This document shows, piece by piece, positions 1 to 6,690 of a stretch of 8,795 bases of DNA (positions within the stretch are counted from its first letter, which is position 1; every line of letters starts with the position of its first letter). Source of the stretch: Bacteroidales bacterium. GTDB lineage: Bacteria > Bacteroidota > Bacteroidia > Bacteroidales > Muribaculaceae. A program made the position numbers and the translations under genes. Under the pieces are notes generated by a model. That model saw only the letters and a program-made list of their open reading frames with translations. It made no database searches and had not been told where the DNA came from. Location: positions 1 to 8,795 of the forward strand of contig SFGS01000080.1 in NCBI GenBank assembly GCA_004557565.1, in the 5' to 3' direction.

Positions 1-236
1 AACAGCCTTGGAGCAAAGTGGAATGCTTCGCATTTGGCGGTGCGACTGTGCGCTTTGCGTCATTGGAAACGAGTTTCCATGCCGCCAACCACACAATCCA
101 TCCGCCACCCTCTTACGAGGGCCTTCCACGTTGCACCAAGGATAAAAACCGCTCGCCGTTTCACGGCGAAAAACCCCTGATGATAAAATATTTTCTTGGT
201 AAAAAGTCCATCAAATTTCCAGAAACGATTTTGCAT

Positions 237-261
237 GGTAGGGACGCGATACTTCGCGTCC
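237..261 (+). repeat. GTAGGGAC hairpin, left copy
   Basis: GGTAGGGAC leads into an 8-bp stem, GGACGCGA (242-249) with TCGCGTCC (254-261), around a TACT loop. It is the inverted partner of the hairpin at 305-328. The fifth and sixth stem pairs differ between copies (GC here, GT/AC there), and pairing is kept on both sides. Confidence 0.75.
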
Positions 262-264
262 GCG

Positions 265-332
265 TCAAATGGTTGATATTCAATATGGTATTACAATTAT
301 GGGCGGACGTGAAGTATCACGTCCCTACCTGG
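265..332 (+). repeat. 68-bp dispersed repeat unit ending in a GTAGGGAC hairpin (copy 1)
   Basis: The unit starts TCAAATGG, has a variable middle of about 17 bases, and ends in a 29-base block at 301-329. That block is identical to 7189-7217 and forms an 8-bp stem (GGACGTGA with TCACGTCC, loop AGTA) followed by CCTACC. The second copy, 7153-7220, has the same length and orientation, so the repeated unit is larger than the hairpin alone. Confidence 0.8.
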
Positions 333-540
333 TTTGGTTTTTCGCCGAAGGCGAGCGGTTTTTATCCTTTTGGCGATGGCACCGACCTCATAGAGGGCGG
401 CGTTAGGGGTGTGGTGTGGCTGATTCAAGCCCCAGCTTGAAATCAGACATGCCACAGCACTAACGACAGGTGCGAAGCACTGGCATCGCTAAAAGGCTGT
501 TTTTTATGTTTCAGTCCCCCAGTATTTATCCACTGAACCA

Positions 541-1620
541 TTAGAACCAGTAGTAGGAGCGGGTGTTGCCGTCGGAGATGAAGTAACGGCCGTAGCTTGT
601 GACTTTTACGTAGCGGGGGATGTAGTCCACTTTTTTCAGGATGTCGGCCGCGCTGCTTGGAATGTAATTGAAATACACGCCACGGTCGCAGCAAAGCACG
701 CAGTTACCCAAAGCGGTGACGCATGCGCTGAGTATCTTGCCGAATTTGTTTTTCGCTTGGCGCACAGTGGATTCAAACTTTGGTGAACATTCGGTGGTGC
801 CGTCGTCACATACTATCACACAGTCTGAGTATTCATTCATTGCCAACGAGACGATGTCTTTGCCTTGTCTGTTGAGGGCTTGGAGTTTGTTGAGGATGTC
901 TTCCGAGGCTACAGCATTCCATATAAGCTTGTTGTTAACCCTACTAATCACACTCCAACATTTTCCAAACTGTGTGATGTTGATGTCGATAATCCTGCCT
1001 TCCTTCTTGTTCACATCAAGTATGACGTCGAGCATACCTTGAGGCAGTTGGTGGTAATAATAGCCGTTGTCGCCCATAATCACCAAGCCTATACCATTGC
1101 GAGAGAATGCGGCGATTCGGGCCTCATTCGCTTTTTGTATGGCATCGGTCAAGAAGCCGATGGGAGTGTGCAATGTGGGGTCGTAACGAATGGCTCTGCC
1201 ATAGCTGTGGTTTTCGTTCACCATCCCATTATAGCCCCTCATGCGGGCGTCCATCATGTCGAGGGCGAGCTGCTGCTCTGGCGTGAATCCGCCATCATAC
1301 TGCTGATAGCTGCCGCTTGACGAACTTGACGATGAGCTGCGTGAGCTTGACGAACTTCGGCTTGAGCGCGACTGAATTTGCCCAGTGCCGTTACAGTCGG
1401 GGCAGCGGTCGGAGTGCGACACGCCCGATGGCACCATCTGGTGGCAAATGGGGCATTGACGCTTGCTCTTGTTGTGACCATAAGTGCCTGTGCCACCACG
1501 CTGGAAATACACAATTCCTTTGCCGCCGCATCGCAAGCACCTGCCTGCATCGGCATGTGGCGCGGCTGTAAGGATAACTAACACGAGTAATGTAAGGCGA
1601 AGAAAATTCTGCTTTTTCAT
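541..1620 (-). CDS. Secreted protein with DnaJ-like cysteine cluster, Ser-rich linker and C-terminal repeats
   Basis: A 359-residue protein of unknown function. It has a signal peptide at residues 1-25 (hydrophobic core LLVLVILTAA, likely cleavage after ADA). Next comes a cluster of three CxxC pairs: C28/C31 and C73/C76, both in CxxCxGxG form as in the DnaJ zinc finger, with C56/C59 (CPIC) between them. The cluster probably binds one or more zinc ions; DnaJ itself has four such motifs. A Ser/Arg linker (84-103) leads to a domain at about 112-359. This seems to contain degenerate repeats of about 40 residues starting near 175, 209, 255, 296 and 337, each with an alternating hydrophobic strand and an aromatic, Gly or Asp turn. 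There is no J domain, so it is not a DnaJ chaperone. It is divergent from the carboxypeptidase gene and has its own promoter. The location is inferred as periplasm or outside the cell. The product class is well supported; the role is unknown. Confidence 0.85.
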   Translation of the reverse strand: MKKQNFLRLTLLVLVILTAAPHADAGRCLRCGGKGIVYFQRGGTGTYGHNKSKRQCPICHQMVPSGVSHSDRCPDCNGTGQIQSRSSRSSSSSRSSSSSSSSGSYQQYDGGFTPEQQLALDMMDARMRGYNGMVNENHSYGRAIRYDPTLHTPIGFLTDAIQKANEARIAAFSRNGIGLVIMGDNGYYYHQLPQGMLDVILDVNKKEGRIIDINITQFGKCWSVISRVNNKLIWNAVASEDILNKLQALNRQGKDIVSLAMNEYSDCVIVCDDGTTECSPKFESTVRQAKNKFGKILSACVTALGNCVLCCDRGVYFNYIPSSAADILKKVDYIPRYVKVTSYGRYFISDGNTRSYYWF

Positions 1621-1666
1621 TTTATTCGTTATGCTTAGAGGATGCTTTGTAAAATGTTACGTAACA

Positions 1667-1695
1667 CAAAGTTATAAAATTTTATCCAAATTCAA
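1667..1695 (-). promoter_or_regulatory. Bacteroidetes-type promoter for the secreted cysteine-cluster gene
   Basis: Read on the minus strand, TAACTTTG (1674-1667) matches the -7 consensus TAnnTTTG, and a TTG (1695-1693) lies 18 bp upstream as a weak -33 element. Transcription would start near 1660, leaving a leader of about 40 nt before the ATG at 1620. Confidence 0.6.
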
Positions 1696-1729
1696 GAAAG
1701 ACGAAGCCACGATTACTCCCGATTTTTAG

Positions 1730-1737
1730 TAATTTTG
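1730..1737 (+). promoter_or_regulatory. -7 box for the LD-carboxypeptidase gene
   Basis: TAATTTTG matches TAnnTTTG exactly and lies 30 bp before the ATG at 1768. No good TTTG is seen at -33. The box covers an in-frame TTG at 1735, which argues against that codon as the translation start. Confidence 0.5.
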
Positions 1738-1767
1738 CAAAAGAACAAAAACAAACGATTGAAAGTG

Positions 1768-2766
1768 ATGAAGAAAATCTTGCTGTTGCTCATGTTGGCA
1801 ACGTCGGTTTTGGTGCAAGCCAAAGCCAAATATGGTATTGTGATGCCGGCTTCGCTGAAGCCTGGCGACAAAGTGGCTATCCTCTCGCCTGGCAGCACGC
1901 CCAGCGACTCATCGGTAATCAAGGCGATGGAGGTGCTGAAAGGGTGGGGGTTGAACCCTGTGAGGGGCAAATATGTGACTAACCGCTACCACGGTTGGGC
2001 TGGCACCGCCGCCGAGCGCGAGGCCGACCTGATGTGGGCGCTCCGCGACAATTCCATCAAAGCCATCATCTGCTCGCGTGGCGGTTATGGCTCGGCGCAA
2101 ATTCTATATAATGTGCCGCTCGACACGCTGAAGAAGTACAACAAATGGCTTGTGGGCTACAGCGACATCACCGCCCTGCACAGTGCCATGGTGAAGGCTG
2201 GACACATGAGCATTCACGGCAGTATGTGCGGCCGATTGGCAAAGACCGGCGGCACCGACGAATATAGCGAGCGTTTACGCAAACTGCTCTTTGGCAAGGA
2301 GATGCCAAATGTGGAAGCCCCGGCCCATGCCTACAACCACACCGGCAAGGCGAAAGGCATATTGATTGGTGGTAACTTGAGCGTTTTCACCCAAGTGAGT
2401 GGCTCGGCTGACTACGACTTCCTCGACCGCGACTTTGTGAAGGACAAAGATGTGGTGCTTTTCTTCGAAGATGTGAGCGAGAGCGTGAACCGTGTGGCAA
2501 GTTTGCTGTTTCAGATGAAGTTGAAAGGCACGCTCGACCACGTGAAAGGCATCATCGTGGGGCGCTTCACCGAAGTGACCAGCCTTTCAGGCTATGAAAG
2601 CATGGATCAGATGCTCCACGAATTCCTCGACGAGTATCAAATTCCCATCTGCTACGACTTCCCTACCAGCCACGACGAGTCATGGAACACCCCCATGATA
2701 GAAGGCTGCCCCGTGGAACTAACCGTAACCCCAGAAAAATCCGCCCTCAAATTCAAGAAAAATTAG
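1768..2766 (+). CDS. Exported LD-carboxypeptidase, peptidase family S66 (LdcA/MccF-like)
   Basis: The family cleaves the L,D bond before the terminal D-Ala of murein tetrapeptides during peptidoglycan recycling; MccF members cleave microcin C-type compounds. The product has 332 residues. Visible family marks are the PGDKVAILSPGS strand (32-43), CSRGGYG (102-108), nucleophile Ser132 in GYSDIT, Glu234 in FFEDV and His302 in PTSHDESWNTP. The Ser-Glu-His spacings (102 and 68) equal those I recall for Pseudomonas aeruginosa LdcA (115/217/285). Residues 1-19 (MKKILLLLMLATSVLVQA) form a signal peptide, so the enzyme is probably periplasmic, whereas E. coli LdcA is cytoplasmic. The start is the ATG at 1768: the earlier in-frame TTG lies inside the -7 box, and the signal peptide begins at this Met. 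The exact substrate cannot be told from the sequence. Confidence 0.92.
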   Translation: MKKILLLLMLATSVLVQAKAKYGIVMPASLKPGDKVAILSPGSTPSDSSVIKAMEVLKGWGLNPVRGKYVTNRYHGWAGTAAEREADLMWALRDNSIKAIICSRGGYGSAQILYNVPLDTLKKYNKWLVGYSDITALHSAMVKAGHMSIHGSMCGRLAKTGGTDEYSERLRKLLFGKEMPNVEAPAHAYNHTGKAKGILIGGNLSVFTQVSGSADYDFLDRDFVKDKDVVLFFEDVSESVNRVASLLFQMKLKGTLDHVKGIIVGRFTEVTSLSGYESMDQMLHEFLDEYQIPICYDFPTSHDESWNTPMIEGCPVELTVTPEKSALKFKKN

Positions 2767-2853
2767 AGGTTAGGAGAATTAACAGGCTCATCGGAGCACT
2801 CGGAGTACGCAGAGCACTCGGAGTGCTCCGAACTCATTTCTCATAACCTCTAA
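2763..2853. terminator. Palindromic, possibly bidirectional, terminator between convergent genes
   Basis: CGGAGCACTC (2792-2801) pairs perfectly with 2821-2830. The inner GAGCAC (2812-2817) and GTGCTC (2823-2828) can instead form a tighter hairpin. Outside these, TTAGAGGTTA (2763-2772) pairs with 2844-2853, and the sequence between stays largely complementary. The structure overlaps the last codons of the carboxypeptidase gene and faces the end of the portal gene. No strong T-run follows on either strand, so termination is inferred from position and symmetry. Confidence 0.5.
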
Positions 2854-2899
2854 TCTCTAATTTCTAACTTCTAATCTCTAATTTCTAATTTCTAATATC
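2844..2899. repeat. 7-bp tandem repeat TAATTTC, eight units
   Basis: Eight consecutive heptamers of the form TAAYYTC/TAATWTC end one base before the stop codon of the portal gene. An inverted copy of the same motif lies across the palindrome at 2763-2780. The period of seven is unrelated to codons, so this is non-coding satellite-like sequence. Confidence 0.85.
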
Positions 2900-2900
2900 T

Positions 2901-4292
2901 TTAGATTGCCAGGGCTTTTTGGGTGCGGAGGTGGCGGAAGTTGTTAAAGGTGTCGAAAATGTCGTAGAGGGCGATGCAGGAGTTGACGGCTTGCGTTTGG
3001 TAGAGCGATGCGCTGCCCGAAGTGTTCACATTCTGCCCTTGCAGCGTGCCAGTGATGCCCGACACATTCTCCATCATTTTCATTTGCAGATTGATCATCT
3101 CAAAGATGCCTATGTTGGTGTTGTCGTGGCTCACCTGTTCGGGTTTCGCCATACCCTCATCGGGGTTGTAGGGCAGCACACCGCCAGTTTCGTTCCAAAT
3201 GCGCAAAATCGTGTTCCAGTTCAGCGAGTTGGGTTTGGCTGATTCGGGATATAGCAGCACACCCTTTGCGCTGTTGCTCAAAATGCGGTCGACGATAGTG
3301 GTGAGCCTATTGATATACTTCTGCTGGTCAATCACATCTTCAATAAAGCCATGCACCTCGCCATCGGTGAGCGGATAGAACTTCACCACAAAGGGGTGCT
3401 GGCGATGCTTGGCAGGCGAATCGAAGGTGGCAAGCAAGTCGCCCATCGGGGTGAACCATCGGCAGCGCCACATGGTGGCAATGTCCCAGCGGTAGGAAAT
3501 CAGTGGGTCGGCTTTGATTTTCTTCTCCTGCGACACCGGCACCACAAACACTTTGGCGGTGGCTTGGTCGTGACAGAGCAGTACTTCCTGACTTTCGAGC
3601 GTCCACACCTCTATGGCGCGGCATTTGTTGGTGTGCGTAAACCAAAAGTCAGTGCCGCTTTGCGAATCGGCGCCAATGGCGGTGCAGAACTGGAGCGTGC
3701 GGTCGTCGGGCGAGTCGCTGTAAAGCCTTCGCACCCACGCCGCTTTCTTCTTGTTGCCAGCCGCCACACGCTTAATCAGTTCCGCCACACTCAAATCGTG
3801 AATCTGCCCCACGATTTCGCAGTCGCGGCTCAGCGGGTCGATGGTGTGGTTGATGAAGAAATGCGACAAGTTCACATTGCTCACCACCGTTTCCTTCTTC
3901 CCCAAGTTTTCCGTTTCCTCCACACGCTGAATGCAGCAGCCCGAAATCAGAAATTCCTCCAATGCGCGGCTGTCGAGTTCGTCGAGGGCATTGCTCTCGG
4001 CAATGTTTTTCATCGCCGACGGCTCGCGAGTGCGGTTCAGGTGCTCAGCGCGAAATCTGCCCACTATGGTTTTCACCATCTGGCGGAGCATATTGTTGGT
4101 GATGGGCGCGGTGCCATATTTCTTGTAGATGATGGCTTCCTCGGTGGTGGCGGTGCCGTCGGCATCAACGGCAGGGTCCGACCATTGGTCGCCGTAGGTG
4201 AATCGCTTGTTGCGCAACCGGCGTTTGCGGAGCGCGGAAGCGGCACTCCAAGCAGTGAATGCCGCTTTCAGAATAGCAGAGTTGTTGGTCAT
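2901..4292 (-). CDS. Phage portal protein, P22-like, probably lacking its C-terminus
   Basis: Portal proteins form the dodecameric ring at the capsid vertex through which DNA is packaged. The 463-residue product shows the pattern of P22-type portals. It has a basic N-terminus, then GDQWSDP (34-40), then ITNNMLRQMVKTIVGRFR (64-81). The mid-domain contains FIEDVIDQQKYINRL and IVDRILSNSAKGVLLYPE (316-350). The C-terminal part contains MMENVSGITGTLQGQ and SGSASLYQTQAVNS (407-438), the conserved membrane-distal helix region. The protein stops soon after, at LRTQKALAI, where relatives normally continue. Complete P22-like portals are usually well over 500 residues (P22 about 725), and the stop abuts the heptamer repeats, so truncation is likely. 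No terminase, capsid or tail gene is nearby. It lies 18 bp after the M15 peptidase gene, in the same operon. The family call is by motif recognition and fairly sure; function in a virion is doubtful. Confidence 0.75.
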   Translation of the reverse strand: MTNNSAILKAAFTAWSAASALRKRRLRNKRFTYGDQWSDPAVDADGTATTEEAIIYKKYGTAPITNNMLRQMVKTIVGRFRAEHLNRTREPSAMKNIAESNALDELDSRALEEFLISGCCIQRVEETENLGKKETVVSNVNLSHFFINHTIDPLSRDCEIVGQIHDLSVAELIKRVAAGNKKKAAWVRRLYSDSPDDRTLQFCTAIGADSQSGTDFWFTHTNKCRAIEVWTLESQEVLLCHDQATAKVFVVPVSQEKKIKADPLISYRWDIATMWRCRWFTPMGDLLATFDSPAKHRQHPFVVKFYPLTDGEVHGFIEDVIDQQKYINRLTTIVDRILSNSAKGVLLYPESAKPNSLNWNTILRIWNETGGVLPYNPDEGMAKPEQVSHDNTNIGIFEMINLQMKMMENVSGITGTLQGQNVNTSGSASLYQTQAVNSCIALYDIFDTFNNFRHLRTQKALAI

Positions 4293-4310
4293 GGTGTGTG
4301 AATGTTGATT

Positions 4311-4709
4311 TTATCGGATTGCAAAATACTGGCGGCGATGGCGTGGCCCGTAAGAGAGGTGAATCCACGCAAAATCTCGCTCATTGATGGCTTGGTCCAC
4401 TGGCAGATGCAAGGTGGTGAGCAAATGGTAGAGGCGGCGATTGTCGGCACGGTTGCCCACGGTGATATCGGCAGCCTCGCCCTTCATGTGCTGGCTCGAT
4501 GGTGAGCCGCCCACCTCCTTATTGAGCCGAGGGCAACGGAATCCGCTGTTCACCTTGATAGGTTTGCCCCACGCCTCGCGCAGCGGGTCGAGAATATGCT
4601 CCACCAGCAGGTGAAGGTTGGCGACTGCTTCTTGCGAAGGGGTGTTGTTGATGCCACGCAATTCGGCTGTGGCAGAGCGGGTAAGTTCGTGTAGTGTGAA
4701 ATACTTCAT
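4311..4709 (-). CDS. M15-family zinc peptidase, endolysin-like
   Basis: A 132-residue single-domain peptidase of the M15A type (D-Ala-D-Ala carboxypeptidase-like), common as a murein hydrolase in Bacteroidetes phages. Visible marks are VNSGFRCPRLN (53-63), then SQHMKGEAADI with the zinc ligands His74 and Asp81, then VDQAINE (104-110) and WIHLSY with the third ligand His117. The length is normal for the stand-alone phage form. There is no signal peptide, so it would need a holin or lysis to reach the wall. It is the first gene of a two-gene operon with the portal protein. The start at 4709 leaves only a short leader (roughly 8-13 nt) after a good -7 box. All key residues are present, so it may be active. 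Confidence 0.88.
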   Translation of the reverse strand: MKYFTLHELTRSATAELRGINNTPSQEAVANLHLLVEHILDPLREAWGKPIKVNSGFRCPRLNKEVGGSPSSQHMKGEAADITVGNRADNRRLYHLLTTLHLPVDQAINERDFAWIHLSYGPRHRRQYFAIR

Positions 4710-4722
4710 GGCTTTTTTAGCG

Positions 4723-4754
4723 CAAAGTTACACCCGCCAAATTCACGCTGTCAA
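4723..4754 (-). promoter_or_regulatory. Promoter of the peptidase-portal pair
   Basis: On the minus strand TAACTTTG (4730-4723) matches the -7 consensus, with a TTG (4754-4752) 21 bp upstream. The start of transcription would fall near 4716-4718, giving a very short leader before the ATG at 4709. Confidence 0.55.
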
Positions 4755-4826
4755 CGCCAAAAAGGGAAGAAAAATCCCTCAAAAACCACTTTTTTGAGAA
4801 AAAAGTTTCGTTTTGAAAGCAAAAAC

Positions 4827-4857
4827 TTGCAAAACCGAAACCAAATATATACCTTTG
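4827..4857 (+). promoter_or_regulatory. Canonical Bacteroidetes promoter for the porin transcript
   Basis: TTG (4827-4829), 20 bp, then TACCTTTG (4850-4857): the best promoter in the window. Transcription would start near 4863. The next gene begins at 5185, which implies a leader of about 320 nt. No second promoter with correct spacing is seen nearer the gene; the T-rich site ending at 5033 is one base off consensus. Confidence 0.75.
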
Positions 4858-4871
4858 CACTGGATTATTAA

Positions 4872-4910
4872 ATGACACCTAATTGTGGAGCCTCTGAAAA
4901 AACAGATTAA
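4872..4910 (+). CDS. Possible 12-codon leader peptide in the porin 5' UTR
   Basis: An ATG about nine bases after the predicted transcription start opens a frame reading MTPNCGASEKTD and ending in TAA at 4908-4910, one base before the inner hairpin. Its codons 6-9 cover the left strand (4888-4897) of the 10-bp closing stem, so ribosomes on it would disrupt that stem. There is no run of one amino acid as in classic attenuators. A chance ORF of this length is quite possible. Confidence 0.25.
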   Translation: MTPNCGASEKTD

Positions 4911-4985
4911 CCGATGTGAATCGGCTTTGTTGCACTCCCAATATTAGACAACCAAATAACTCAGAGGCTCACCTTTTAGTGGTGA
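4888..4985 (+). ncRNA. Structured leader RNA or small RNA upstream of the porin gene
   Basis: GAGCCTCTGA (4888-4897) is perfectly complementary to TCAGAGGCTC (4961-4970), closing a region of about 83 nt that includes the hairpin CCGAT-GTGA-ATCGG (4911-4924). A second hairpin, TCACC (4969-4973) with GGTGA (4981-4985), shares two bases with the closing stem, so the two could compete. The structure lies just downstream of a strong promoter, so it is probably transcribed. There is no T-run after it, which favours a 5' UTR element over a separately terminated RNA. I do not recognise it as a known riboswitch, SRP RNA or 6S RNA. Confidence 0.5.
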
Positions 4986-5184
4986 TTTATTAATTCCACA
5001 AAAGATTAACAAAATTCAAGTATATATTTTTTGTATCAACAACTTTTTTTGCCACCTCAGCAAAATGCCGACCAAAACCTACATACAAAAAATCTCGACG
5101 CAGACCGATTCAATCTGTGTTTCAGACCCAATCGCCCTGCAACAAACACTATCCCCATTTCCAAAACACAATTATCAAGACACT

Positions 5185-6540
5185 ATGAAGAAATATATAT
5201 TAGCAGCTGCTGTGGCTGCATCATCATTCGCAGCATTCGCGCAGGACTTCGACGTTGACCCAACATTGAAAATCTCCAACAATGAAAACAAGGTGAACTT
5301 CACCGTAGGCGCACGCTTTATGGCAGATGCGGCTGTGTTCGACACCGAAGCCACACCACTCAACAGTGGCGCATCAATCGCCGATGCGCGCATTCGTACA
5401 TCGATGAAATATGGCGAAAACTGGTATTTCTATGCCGACTTCGGTTTTGGCGCAGGAAAGTTTTCGCAAAAAAACATCTTCCTTGAATATTCCAAGCGTG
5501 ATGCCACACAAGCGAGCCACGCTGTGAAGGTGGGCTACTATGGCGACCCTGCCGGATCGATGTCGCGCCAAACCTCGTTGGGTGGCTGCCACTTCATTTC
5601 ACGCCCTGGTAGCGCCGAAACATTGGGTTTGGGCCGTGAACTTGGCGTGTCGTACAAGTATTCGGCATCTAATGTGTTTCTCTATCAAGGTGTGTTCACC
5701 GAAAACCAATACAATAAGATTGATGCCGACTACAATGGCCTGTCGGCATCTGGCCGATGGATTTATCGCCATATCGACAAGAGTGGCGGTGGCCATGTGG
5801 GCGCAAGCGCACGCTATGCCCACCTCGGTGGTGGCGAGGAATATGCCAGCGGCAACTCAACCTACACCAAAAAGCACCTCATTCTCTCGCAAGCACTGGA
5901 AACCTACGTCGACGACAACAAAGCGTTTGTGAACTGCAACCTCCCTTGGGCGCACAGTGTGATAGACTTCGGCGGCGAAGCACTATGGTTTGGTGGCAAC
6001 TACTTCGTGCGTGGCGAATACCGCCACAAAATCGTGACTAAGAAGCGCGATTCCCAAAAGGTGTATGACGCAGCACGAGAAAAAGGCGAAGACACTTGGG
6101 GCTCCTACGATGCTTGGCTGGCAGCCAACCCTCTGCGCACCAACCACTTCAACGGCGCATACCTTGAGACTGGTTACAAGATTTTCGGTGGCGACTACAA
6201 ATACGACATGCACGACGCTGTGCTCGGCGGTATGAAGGACAAGTCGCTTGAAGTGGTGGGCCGTGTAAGTTACACCAACCTGAATGACATCGCATCTGGC
6301 GAGCACTACTCGGCAGAGAGCGGAAAATACTTCCCCGACGGCTACGACGAAAGCAAGCCTTACGAATCAGCATCGGTGGGCGGTGGCCGCATCATTTCTG
6401 CCACATTGGGCGTGAACTACGCTTTCAACAAATATGCGCAAGTGATGCTTCACTACACCTACAGCAACTTGGACAAAGACGCGCTCCCTGGCGACAGCAA
6501 CTTCCACCAAGTGCAAGCACGCGTGCAATTCACATTCTAA
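5185..6540 (+). CDS. Outer-membrane porin, phosphate-selective porin O/P family
   Basis: A 451-residue beta-barrel protein of the outer membrane that probably lets anions or small solutes diffuse into the periplasm. The signal peptide is MKKYILAAAVAASSFAAFA (1-19), cleaved before QDF. The mature part has the family's pattern of alternating strands rich in aromatic residues and Gly, for example VNFTVGARFMADAAVF, WYFYADFGFGAG, HAVKVGYYGDP and GRWIYRH. It ends in VQARVQFTF, with the terminal Phe needed by the BAM machinery. The start is the ATG at 5185 because an upstream in-frame ATG (5065) would bury the signal peptide behind 40 polar residues. The gene has its own promoter, a long structured leader and a strong terminator, so it is monocistronic. 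Phosphate selectivity is a family name only; the actual substrate is not shown. Confidence 0.88.
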   Translation: MKKYILAAAVAASSFAAFAQDFDVDPTLKISNNENKVNFTVGARFMADAAVFDTEATPLNSGASIADARIRTSMKYGENWYFYADFGFGAGKFSQKNIFLEYSKRDATQASHAVKVGYYGDPAGSMSRQTSLGGCHFISRPGSAETLGLGRELGVSYKYSASNVFLYQGVFTENQYNKIDADYNGLSASGRWIYRHIDKSGGGHVGASARYAHLGGGEEYASGNSTYTKKHLILSQALETYVDDNKAFVNCNLPWAHSVIDFGGEALWFGGNYFVRGEYRHKIVTKKRDSQKVYDAAREKGEDTWGSYDAWLAANPLRTNHFNGAYLETGYKIFGGDYKYDMHDAVLGGMKDKSLEVVGRVSYTNLNDIASGEHYSAESGKYFPDGYDESKPYESASVGGGRIISATLGVNYAFNKYAQVMLHYTYSNLDKDALPGDSNFHQVQARVQFTF

Positions 6541-6550
6541 CGAATGCCGC

Positions 6551-6631
6551 ATCAATGGATTGATTTTTTGAATTAGTATATCTCCGCCCCGGCAAGCAGA
6601 CCCACACACACCTGCCACCGGGGCATTTTTT
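6551..6631 (+). terminator. Rho-independent terminator of the porin gene
   Basis: GCCCCGG (6586-6592) pairs with CCGGGGC (6618-6624), extended by GCAG with CTGC, and is followed at once by ATTTTTT. A weaker hairpin, ATCAA-TGGA-TTGAT (6551-6564) with five or more Ts, lies just after the stop codon and may act first. Confidence 0.88.
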
Positions 6632-6635
6632 GAAG

Positions 6636-6683
6636 TCAACGAGACAACGAGACAACGAGGCTGTGAGTCAACAAGTCAACGAG
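6636..6683. repeat. 8-bp tandem repeat (T/A)CAACGAG, six units
   Basis: Octamers of the form TCAACGAG or ACAACGAG, with the fourth unit degenerate (GCTGTGAG) and the fifth reading TCAACAAG. The array is non-coding and begins just after the porin terminator. Confidence 0.8.
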
Positions 6684-6690
6684 CTGGTTG

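Larger units (their letters stand above)
1..506. repeat. Nested-palindrome repeat element with terminal inverted repeats (about 510 bp, left tip cut off)
   Basis: The whole stretch is one diverged inverted repeat. The right tip (493-506) is the exact reverse complement of TAAAAAACAGCCTT, which also opens the second copy at 8734. The left tip is cut by the window start, which begins at AACAGCC. Inside, 138-157 is a perfect 20-bp inverted repeat of 350-369, and 164-175 of 336-347. The arms stay recognisably similar out to the tips. Small hairpins sit at matching places in both arms, for example 65-78 against about 420-447, and CCTC-TTAC-GAGG against CCTC-TAT-GAGG. The centre holds two inverted GTAGGGAC hairpins. 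There is no transposase gene, so the element looks non-autonomous, MITE-like or REP/BIME-like. The long open frame on the plus strand here is not credible as a gene. Confidence 0.8.

Noticed and set aside
18..440. Plus-strand open frame of 140 codons at the left end
   Set aside because: It lies wholly within the inverted-repeat element, reads through its hairpins, and shows no protein-like composition or promoter.
3351..4301. Plus-strand open frame of 316 codons opposite the portal gene
   Set aside because: It is the antisense shadow of a clearly recognisable portal protein, with composition typical of reverse-strand reading (many His, Arg and Val) and no domain pattern.
4863..4990. 6S RNA, SRP RNA or tRNA-like gene
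   Set aside because: No SRP loop motif, no tRNA cloverleaf and no 6S-type long open helix is seen; only a structured leader can be supported.
5065..5184. A 40-residue N-terminal extension of the porin from an upstream ATG
   Set aside because: It would place polar residues before an obvious signal peptide; the Met at 5185 begins MKKYILAAA.
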